This document shows, in pieces, positions 49,301-60,328 of a stretch of DNA of 64,000 bases (the first letter of the stretch is position 1; every line of letters starts with the position of its first letter). The stretch is from NCBI GenBank assembly GCA_009760855.2, contig WPIO01000032.1:1777001-1841000 (forward strand). Reading direction: 5' to 3'. Made by a program: the position numbers and the translations under genes. This stretch comes from Cristatella mucedo. Lineage: Eukaryota; Bryozoa; Phylactolaemata; Cristatellidae. The notes below the pieces were generated by a model. It worked only from the letters and a program-made list of their open reading frames with translations. It ran no database searches and was not told the DNA's origin.

Positions 49301-52300
49301 TAGAGCTAATCACTCCACAGAATCAGCATTGCCTAGGGCGTACAACGACCTACTTAGGAATGCAAACACAGGTAGAGTGCCTGTGCTTGTTTTGCTCGAT
49401 CTTTCGGCAAGGTTTTGACATTATCGATCACAAAGTTCTTCTAGAGCACCTCTGATCTCGCCTGGGCATCACTGGCACTGCTCTGCAATGGTTCAGGTCC
49501 TATCTCAGTGGGAGACTCCAGAGTATTGACGAGAATGGACAAATATCATCCTAGGTACCTCTGAAATATGGAGTACCTCAGTGCTCCGTGCTAGGTCCGG
49601 TTCTTTTCACAGTTTATACTCTCCCTCTTGCTGATGTGACTGCCAAACACAACCTAGGCTTTCATTTCTTTGCGGATGACACTCAATTGTACCTTTCCTT
49701 TGATCCCTCCTAGCCTTCAAGCACCTCGAATTCTATCAACTCACTTGCTGCATGTATTGATGACATCCGCACATGGATGGTAGCAAATTTTCAAAAACTA
49801 AACGATGATCAAACTAACTTACAAACCATTACTAACTAACTATTACTAACTTATGGGCAAACCCAGTGTGATTCAGAAATTGGAAAGGCTAACGCTCAAA
49901 ATTGACTATATCAGCATATCTCCTGTTGAATCTGTACGAAATCTAGGCGTCACGTTCCAAAGTGACCTCTTGTTAGACGACCACATCAGCTCCGCAATCA
50001 AGTCTTTCCCTACTTTCAGCTACATAACATTGCCAAAATTCGGGCTTGTTTAGATAAGGATACCATGTCTAAGTTGGTCCATGCATTTGTGGCATCCCGT
50101 CTTGACTTCTGTAACTCACTTCTTGCTGGCCTACCGGCATGTGTGATCTGGCGACTACAGCTGGTGCAAAACTCTGCAGCTAGGCTTGTCTGTCATGAGC
50201 TTCACAGTTGCCACATCACACCACTTCTCGCCAACCTGCACTGGCTACCAGTCAAGCAACGGATTGACTTCAACGTTTTGTCGCTCACTTTTAGGTCACT
50301 TCATTCTTTGGCTCCAGCCTATCTCTCAGATCTACTCCTCCACCATGCCAAGCATCGTACCACCTGCTTTTCGGAATACAACAGTTTACCAATACCTCGT
50401 ACAAACCTCAAATCGTTTGGAGACCGTGCATTTAGTTCGTATGCTCCCAAAGCCTGACTAAACCACATTTAAAAAGAACTTAAAAATACACCTATTTAGG
50501 ACAACATTTAGTGGGTTCCTGTGATTCGTCCTTGATGTGCTTATGCGTGCTGACACTGTGCATGCTGCCACTAACCACACTTGCATGCTGACCCTGTGCA
50601 TGTCACCCCTAACCATGTAATTCATGTTGTTTATCAAGCATGATATTACTCACCATCCAATCGCGTTTAACTTTGCAGCAAATGTAAAGCGCCTAGAAAG
50701 AGATTGAGTTCTCTGAGGGCGCTTTATCAAGTGCATTAGTATTCCTATTATTGTTAGAAACGACGGAGCCAAGCCATAGCAGGCATCAAGGGCCAGAGTA
50801 AAAATTTTGCTCGGTATCCATTGATCGACTGGAAGCCATCACAGCTCTTTAAGAAAGTAAGACACATAGGTGAACTTCTACGATTTTTTGACAAGCCCTG
50901 AAGCCACGCTCATCACAGCTTCAGAGGCTTAATGCCCTTTTGGGTAGCCCGGCGAAAATTGATTTGCAATAATCCAACAAAATAGACACAACCAGGGAGC
51001 TAGATATATTTTTAGCGTGACACTGTAGTAGACAGTCCCTAATCTGTGCCGGCATCGAGCGTGATGGCTAGCTATGGAAATGTCTTCTTAATGAAGCTTT
51101 TTAACGCCAAGCAGTTATCAAACAAACACCTAAATTCCAAGTATACGGTGCCGGTTAGACTACAGCATCACAAATTCGGAGAGCAAATTCTTCTAGTCCA
51201 GCCGTATGCTTAGGGTATCGTATTAGCAGGAGTGCGGTTTAATCATTGATTAGTTTAAGGACATTGGCTGGCATCCAGAATCGAATGTCTGGGAGGCAAC
51301 CATTCAGTTTCTCGGTATCTGCAGTGGATTCCGATGGTTTAAATGACAAATGCAGCTGGGAAACGTCAGCATAGAAGTGATAGCCGAACCTATGGTCCCG
51401 AATCCCTTTTCCAATAGGCTCGGTATTAACAGAGAACAGCAAAGGGTGGAGAATGCACCCGTGAGGAACTGCACATGTGATTGAACAAAGGATAAACTGG
51501 ATACAGACTCCGCGACACTATCTGGGCAGCTCAAGCTAGTGAAAGTTCGAGGGGGAAGCTTAAATATTTTGTGCTCTTTGAACCTTCCTTTCACAATGTA
51601 GCAAGAAGAAGGCCATTCACTTCTTTCTAAGCCATCAGCCATTGCAAGCACTTTGAGGCAAGAATAACCTCAGATCAAATAAAGAACATTTAAGCAGGTG
51701 GAGTCCAACTAAAAAACGTGGCTTCAACTGATATTTAAAGACCGACGAGTGCAGGTGCCCCAAAACAGAATAGTCCCGGTGTTTTCTCCAACAGTGAGCC
51801 ACAAAGCCAGATATGCACGATACAATTACTCCCACAAATATTGTATCCACATATCATCATGTAGACGTGCTCATAGCTTTTCACCTTATTGGGTGAAGGA
51901 TTGTGGTACACCAGGATGTGATAGGTGCTAAGACCCTTCCCCTAGCTGAGCTATACATGTCCAGAAATTTACTTAACTGACTCCATTGATTTACGATTGC
52001 TAAAGCATATAGCCACTCAAGATGTCCAGTAGGCAGCTAAAGGCCACGGTTGAAGTAGCATAACTTGTACACATAGGCACTACCCTTACCTGGCACAGGC
52101 AGAAGACTCAGGGCAGCCACAAAGTGCACATGATATGCACTCATCAGTGCCTTCTTGTTGATAATGGCCCGGCCTTGTTTTTCTACAAAACACATTGCCG
52201 AGCAATCGTTTGCTTCAAGCTCAACTCAAGCATCTGGAGTATCACACTCACGACCTGCACGAAGGCCATCAGTTTCACTCTTTCTACACGAACTGTGAAA

Positions 52301-55300
52301 CGACAAAAACAAGCACACACACAAAGAAAGCATCGGGTTGAGGCAAGCGGCGGCTTGCCTTACTTTGTAAGTGCAGCAGGACTGATACAAGGCAGATCCA
52401 ATGCAGCACACAAGTAGAGAGCTCGTGAGAGACATGGGACAAATGAGAGGGCTGGAGAGGGCAGAGGTGAGAAGAGGATGAACAAGCCGAGCAGGATGGA
52501 TGCATAGTATTTATTTGCACCCATCCAGAGGTGCAGCACGGATTTCCTGTCAAGGGAGGGCATTCAACTTGCTAGGCCCAGCAAGTAATGAGGAAAGCTA
52601 AAGGGGTAGAAGTGCTGCCAGAAGTGCATATTTCATCAAGTCGACCTGAGCAGGGGGCTGCAGTTGATATCGTTCCTCTCTGCTTTACAAACACAATCAT
52701 CTGTATACTTAAATTGCAAATGCAGAGCCATAAGTCACATTGATACAGAGCTCCTAACCACTCAGAAAGTGATCATTCGGCGAGATCTACTAGTACCAGA
52801 CTTGACATATTAAGAGATAGTTACTGTTGCCTGCATTAAGTGGCAACAACTTAGGCCGACGACTATGCCTGTTACCAAGTGCCAGAATTACAGCAGGCTT
52901 GACCGGACCGGCTTGCTAATGAAAGCCAGAGGGAGCAGCATGAACTGCACGAACCGAAAAACATCAACCCAAGTAGCCAGCACTTCCAAGAGGGCAAGAA
53001 AAACAGGCTACAGGTGAAGCTTTATGGTTAATTGTGTCCAAGCTCTGGAGACACACAAGCAGGCAATATGATTCACAAATGATTCATCCGAATCACACAG
53101 CTATTGACAGATTGGGGAGGAGAGCAGCATGTGACAAAAACAAAAACCTACTAGCACATGAATATTAGACACAAACTTGGGTCAAACCAAACTCAGCCTT
53201 ACCACGATGAGCAATAGCCAGGCATAGCCACTAACAGCCTGTCCAAGCACAGAGGGAGTGCCAGGCTTATTTTTCTCCCCCTCCCCTTAGTTAGTTTCGA
53301 CTCATGTCAAAACTGAAACTAAACATTTTTTTGGGAGATTTCGGGAGGGAAGAGTTATCGGAGGAGGCCAGTCACAAGCCAACGGGTGGCAGGCCTGTAC
53401 TGCCAAGCACCTCTCCTGATCTGGGAACGAAGGGGGAAAACTGCTGCCTACTCAAAGCTTTTGCGTAATCTGCTGCCCACTCAGGCACTACACCGATTCC
53501 AGATTTAGAAAGTGCCAACCAGAGCCTCAAGGGGGAGCGCCACGAGGCACTGCACCCCTTGCCGGAGATGCTGAGCTAAGGGACACACCAGGGTTCGAGC
53601 TAGGGGCAAAAAATTCAAATCGAGCAAAGAAAACCCCCTAACGTCCACGGTGACTGGTGATATATCGTCCTAGAGTGGGACGATCCAACATTGACTGGCC
53701 ATCGATCTTGGCCCACAAGCGAAATGGGGCCGCGTAAACAACTAGAATGCAAAGAGCTTGGCTGCCGAGAGGGCACAGATCTTGAACTTGCAGGAGGCAA
53801 CTAATCATACAACGACTGAAGGGGCTCATCCGATAGCTAATCGCCCTCAAAGTGTCCGGCAAAAGTACAGTGAACTATACTTGGTACAGGCCGATGACAC
53901 GTTGACTTGCCGGGACTGCAAATCCCGCACTATCGCGGCCTGTCACATCTGTCAGACCCTTCAGCGGCAGCAGGCAGTGCTGAAAAGCAGAGAAAAACGG
54001 CCGCTAGACTGCCCCGTCCCGACCAAGCAGGTCAAACTAGCGGCGCACGTGACCAGGCGACAACACGTACGACTTCACCTCACAGGTCGTGGGTTCAAGA
54101 CTTTCAGCAGGTAATTGAGTATTTCCCTACGGGATGCACACGAGCGGCACTAAGCAAGCCGAGTAGCGTAGGGCAGACAAAGCACACGAGCGAGGCTCAC
54201 TGCTCTGAAGCTTGAACTGCGTCTGAACCAGGTTGAGATTGCTAGCAAAGAGGAGCTGACGCAGGCTGAGGCGCGAGTTGACTTCAACATCCTCGACATA
54301 GAACAGGCCACTGTGCTCGCTGGTGCCTTTCTTCAGGATCACGCGGTGACCAATGCCTTCTCCAACCGACAGGTAGGGTACCTAGGACAAAAGAGGTGTT
54401 GGGCTTCAAACAACTAGGGAAAGCGCACACTGAAAGTGCATGCCAGCGAGGAGCTAGGGTGTACCATCGACAGGCCAGGGCGACTAGGCAGATGCCCTAC
54501 TGACCGTGGCAGAGAGTCAGTAATACAGGTGCAGCGAGGCATGCTATGCTACGGAAAGTCAGAGCTGGTACTCGAGTATTTAAGGAAGCACCAGTGACAG
54601 CAGCCATCAATTGTGTAAAGTAAAAGATAAAGGTCGGCTCAAGAGCTTCATTTACATAGCCCCACAGAAGAGGCTTTTCGGAAATGGCCCTCCACTAGAT
54701 AAGCCCGAAGCAGCACTTGAACCGACGACCTGTGTTGCGAAGGGTACGCATCTTGGATAAAGATGCAAAAGCAGGTAAGGAAGGACAAGAAAGGGTTCCA
54801 ACCGAAACCTGCCCCCATGGACCGATCTGATGGACCTTGTCAGGCAGTTTGGATTGGCTGCCTCTTGCTAGGCTCTAAGGTCTGGGCCACACTTGGCTTC
54901 GTCTTGGTTACAACCACCAACTTAAGCCTCCAAGAATTGCTGACCATGCGGGATTGCTCATGTGGGCACTAACAGTTAAGTCGGTAGATAACTTGGGTTT
55001 TAACTTATTTCATTTGTTTGTAAGGTTGGTTTAAGCTAATACACAAGTGGCTAAAATCGGCTTGAGACACACAAAGCCTGATGTGCAAAAACACACAGAG
55101 CCTGACGCATATACGTACACATGCACGCACATACTAAAAACACAGTTCTGTCCGTCCCTCAAACGAAAAACCAGATTCCAGCACAAACCGGTCTTACTCA
55201 GCAATAGGTGCTACCAGCGCTCCTAGAAACCCAAACAAAAATTCAGTCTGGAACCAAATTATATGACGACAGTCAAGTTACCAGGAGGGGCAGCTCTACA

Positions 55301-58300
55301 AATGCATATCTATTATTACTCTGGTAGCCATGAGGATTAAAACGCCGGTGGATAGCAGCTAGTGTTAAATCATGACAGCTCAATTTGACTAAGCCAGATC
55401 ATCCTCATGTGCACCTGTCTAAATAGCTGGAATGAGGGAGATGAGCTGATCTGAAGTCTACTGGCACACCCACGGGTACCTAGCAGTGGCCAGGGCATGC
55501 CGGGGGGGGGGAAGAAACGGTAGAAAAACCATTTAAAGCTGTTTCTAACATCAACAATGAGAAGTATGAAGCTAAAGAGGTGCTGCTTAAGAAAACCAGT
55601 GCAACGTTTTTGTTATCTAAAAATGAAGATCCTCTGAAGCTTTGAGCTAAAGCCCAAGGAAAACCCAAGAAGAGCATGCTAGTAGCACCAGGTAAAGAAA
55701 CCGCAGCAGCAAGTCACTAAGGAAAAGAGAATAGCTAATCACACTCGTCATTTCCTGAGCGTTTCCATGATCTGAAGAGTGCAAGCAGCACTAAAGAGTG
55801 GCATGCAAACCGTCACGGCTCTCTCGGAAACTCGGCTGGCAAGTGGCAGTTTTCAGCAAGCATTTTATACTGAATACTTTTGACCACGCCGACTTTATTG
55901 TCCGGCTAAGAGAAAGTGCTATCCCGACTATTTAAAAAAAATTAAAGGTATTTATTGTTACATTTGACAACTACAAACAATCGAGTCTCTATCTGCTGAA
56001 AAATGCAAACTTTTCAGTCGGACTCGAAGGCAGTTCCCATCTCTATCCCAGATTCATTTATATGAGCCAAAGCAAGAAAAGTGGCGAAATGGAATGTGTG
56101 TACAGCAGAAGACCCAGAACCGTCGGTAGAAAATCTAGCATTCACAAGAAACATTGTAATAACTTATTCATGATGTAATGTTAGAGTACTTTATGATAGA
56201 TACTGCAGAGATTTGTGATTTGTCCTGATGTACGGTAATTAGGACCACGATTTTTAAACGATTCGAGAGGTGAAAATTGTGCATGACAATTTACATAGAG
56301 GCATGAGACAGGCATGCGTCAGAACATGTCAGCCATCTACGACATTGAAGCATACAAGGACGCATGAGCAGAGACATTGACAGATGCATCCAAGTTGCTC
56401 CATGTGAACTGACAGCAGCTAAATTAATTATAGATAAGTTGCAAGTCAAGCTGAATATAGAATTGGACAGTAATCATGATGAAGAAATGTTGATGAAAGC
56501 AATGGGCATGTAGTAGGTTCCAAATTTAGAAAAATGCATGTTCAAATATTAACATACATTTGTTTGTTGTGCCTCACGCCCATAATACAGACGAATAATG
56601 CCACTATGCCTTGAAGGTTGCATCTGCATAGACGAACGCATAAGGTACCTCTGGTGCAGAGTCAAACTATGCTTTCCTGACCCTGAGGATGCTGAAGAGG
56701 TACCTCTTTAGTAAATACAAGCATGTGCTTCTTCGAAAATGCAATTCAGGTATTTTTTAGGCATCCATTTAGAGCCGAGAACTTCCTGAAAGCAAACATG
56801 CCTGTCGTAGCTATAGTGGTCTAGATAGTGTAAAACAGGCATATTAAGTGTCTGAAAGAAAGGTCTGGGTTGAATGCAGCCAACAAGCTACAAGTGAGAT
56901 ATGTTATTTCACAATCGGAAGATTGTATCGTTGGCTGTACAGACATTGAACAAGAGAGCTGCCAGTGCCCTGAGGGACGACTCCAAGCGTCCGAATTTTG
57001 CAGACTGCAATCAAACAATAGAGTTTCTTGGGCTAGCTGTAGCTAGATGAACCATAAGCACCAGTATGATATCTCAAATGCATGTTGTGCCTTACATAAA
57101 GCGACTTCATTTTGTGGAATATACTTGTATTGCTTGACATGTAACTAGTGAGAACTGGCAAAGCACCTCAGATATTATTAAGACAAACTCGAAGCTGTGC
57201 CCCTGCAGCATAAACACCAGTACAAAGAAGCTATATAATCAAATCAACCGATGTGATACAGGTGCCAAAAAGTAGCAAGACAGTGGATAAATGATCAAAT
57301 ACACGTTGTCGAAAGCAAGCATATTTAACGGGAACATGGAAATCACTGAGTTTTATCGCTGCATCACAGGAATGGGTTCCACCTGAGCTACCGATTTTCA
57401 TAGCACTAAGAAGAGGTCCCTCATGCAGAGCAGTGGTTGGACTAGGAGCATAGCAATGTGAAAGCCTGCACTGATTTGTTTTGTTAATTGTTACTCGCTA
57501 GGCGGTCCAAGTACAAAAGCTATGACAAGACTATCTACAAAGTGACCAGCAGCAGCAGCAATACCCATTGCAAGACTGCCAAGTGAGCAAAGACAGCCAC
57601 TAGAGGAACACATTTCTCATGTACCTGACATATAATCCGTTCTCTCTAAATTAGGCGACTTAGTTGGCTGAATTGCCCATAAAACCCTGTCGGGGTTCAA
57701 CATTACCCTACAATCATTAATACTCAAACTACTGGAAGTGTTTTTCTCTCACGATCATGCCTATATCGATCACGTGGCTTCTAGTCGTTGCATAAGAGCA
57801 AAATAAAATGTTTGGATCAAAGATGTAAAATCTGAGCCAGTGCAACAAGGATCCCAATCCCACAGTAATGACCGTGAAGTATAGCCATCACAGGGAAACA
57901 GGTTTTTGTGCATGCATCACTGACAAATCGAGAGTGCAAATGATAGTACAGTCGACCCTCGTTTATCGGGGTTAATCAGTTCCAGAACATACCTCAATAA
58001 GTGAATTTTCGCGAAGTAGGATTTTTCATTTATAAATCAAATATTTTCATAGTTAGAGCATAGAAGACCTGTTTATGACCCTCGAAATACGGTTTTTAAC
58101 ATTATTAGAGCCCTCCGGACATGAAATAACACCCCTTTAGTCACCATTACACTCGCACGACCAAATATATTAGACAAAATAAGAGGAAATAAGGAATATT
58201 ATTAGACGTTACAAACATCGTATTGTTATTACTGTACATTTAATAGCACACACACAATTCTTATGCACAAACGCCAAGCTATGAAAATAGTGTGTTTGAT

Positions 58301-60253
58301 GACAAAGCAATTAAGATAAAGAGATACAGAGCACAGCAAAGAAGAGTAAGTTTACTGCTCCTCTGAAGGCTCGACTTCATTAGGAGAGTCTTCAGGTGGT
58401 GCAGTATCTTCAAAAAGTGCATCGTTGTTTTCTTCCGCGTTCCATACATACAGTAATTTTAATTTTAATTGTAATAGAGGGGTGTATAATTGACTCAGAC
58501 AAAGGAGTGCGGGCTGTATCATTTTCACTATTTCGATCAACTTATTAATGAATATACACGTATTTCAAAAAGCCCCGATAGAGTGAAGCCGTGAGGGACG
58601 ACTGTAGGTCGATATGCACAGCTATGACAAGCTAAGGCATTATTCAGCTAGTCACATGTGCATCGAACTGCATGCAGACGACATCTATCGTCGGTGTGAA
58701 TGCGACAAAGAGGGGCTGCTACTGTGTGGGCTATGTCCAAGACCATATCCTGGCACTTGTCAGGGTGTTGTAATGCTGTGGTTGCCAAGTTTTGCCAGCA
58801 TACCGATTGAACACTAACTAACGAAGAGCCGGTTTAAGCCAGGAGGGTCAGGAGAAGTTCTCGTTAGGCAAGAAAAACACGAAAGACTGAGACCAGGCAA
58901 GAGACCAAGATTGAAGACCACAGACAGAGAAACACAGGCTGACGCCTTTAATGGCAGAGGGTTGCTGAATTAAGGATACACGCCGTAAAAATACTTAGAA
59001 AATGAGTTCAAGAATCGACTGTTTGTTCATGGTACCTTTCAAAAGGCAAACATGTCGACTGTTTGTTCATGGTACCTTTCAAAAGGCAAACATGTTAGAA
59101 ATGAGACCGGAAGTTTTGACGATTTCTGCATGTAGGGAAACATGATTATGCGAACCGTGTCTAACTCATAAGGAAACCGGAAGCAACATATCTACAATCA
59201 ACATATTTCCCGATTTCTATTGTATGCGACTTTTATCACAACTTGTTGAACCTCGATACATCGAGATGCATTTTTGGTTGCTTTCTGAGATGAACACTTG
59301 CGACTTCTATACAACTTGTAGTTTACTCCTTTACAACTTGTAGCACAGTGTAGCTTTGTGCCCTGTATGCTCCAAAACGCGACTAATTCCTGATCAATGT
59401 GAAATATGAAATGTGAATTCAGGTGTACTTTTTAATCACTGCAGTTTATTTCTGATTTAGGTTGGATACGTTTTGCTATACACAACATCTAACGTTCTAG
59501 AGTTTTATTTTCTGCAATCGTTGACATATATAGCAAACTGTATCCAGCCAAAATATAAAATAAACTAGTGCAACACGGTTCCATCAGAGTTGAACTTGCA
59601 TTTCAAATTTCACTATGATACACAAAGTACTACCCGAGTTATGGAATTTACAAGGCATCAAGCTACAGTGAAAATGAACATGTATAAAAGTCATAAACAC
59701 AAACCTCAACAAGCTTCACATACATACCTCATGTACCAGGGTTCAACAAGCTTGGACACAAGCCGCATATGATCGAGAGACCAGTACCATTTTTATTGGA
59801 AATATGTAGTTTCCGGTTTATATACAGGTTAGATATGGTTTGCAAAATCAATTTTTCTTTTATGCAGACGGCGTCAGAACTTCCGATTCCATTTCTAATA
59901 TGCTTGTCATGTGTAAGGTACCCTAAACAAATATTCGATTGTCAGACCATTTTTATAAGCATTCCTTGAAATTCCGATTTAAGGGAGATGCAACAGCAGT
60001 GCTACACACACCCTCGAACGCAGGCATCATCTTGAGGGTACGTTTCATGCGGCCGATAAACGGCTGCTGATCTATGCCAGCTCCGGTTAACTACTTGTAC
60101 TAGCATTACACGTTTAGTCACTTAGACCTCAAGAACTCTACTCTACCAATCATCTGATTGTGGTCACCATTTTGCCCCTGCCTGGAGCTGGCAATCCCAA
60201 ACTATCTTGCACGGTTTCTCAGGAATAGAAAAAGATATAGGGTAGAAATAGAG

Positions 60254-60328
<75 letters not shown>

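Larger units (their letters stand above)
48790..50757 (+). mobile_element. L2/CR1-like LINE, RT domain to tail, with two nested insertions
   Basis: RT blocks: [16 protein letters not shown] near 49210, [20 protein letters not shown] (49285-49345), VLVLLDLSA (49380-49405), [16 protein letters not shown] (49659-49708, with an intact ADD), [20 protein letters not shown] (49938-49995), [20 protein letters not shown] (50073-50130), [12 protein letters not shown] (50238-50272), and tail to 50757. A SINE-A sits at 48890-49037 and a 55-bp LINE-tail piece at 49150-49204. Stops and frameshifts remain, but this is the best-preserved RT C-terminal half. Confidence 0.88.
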
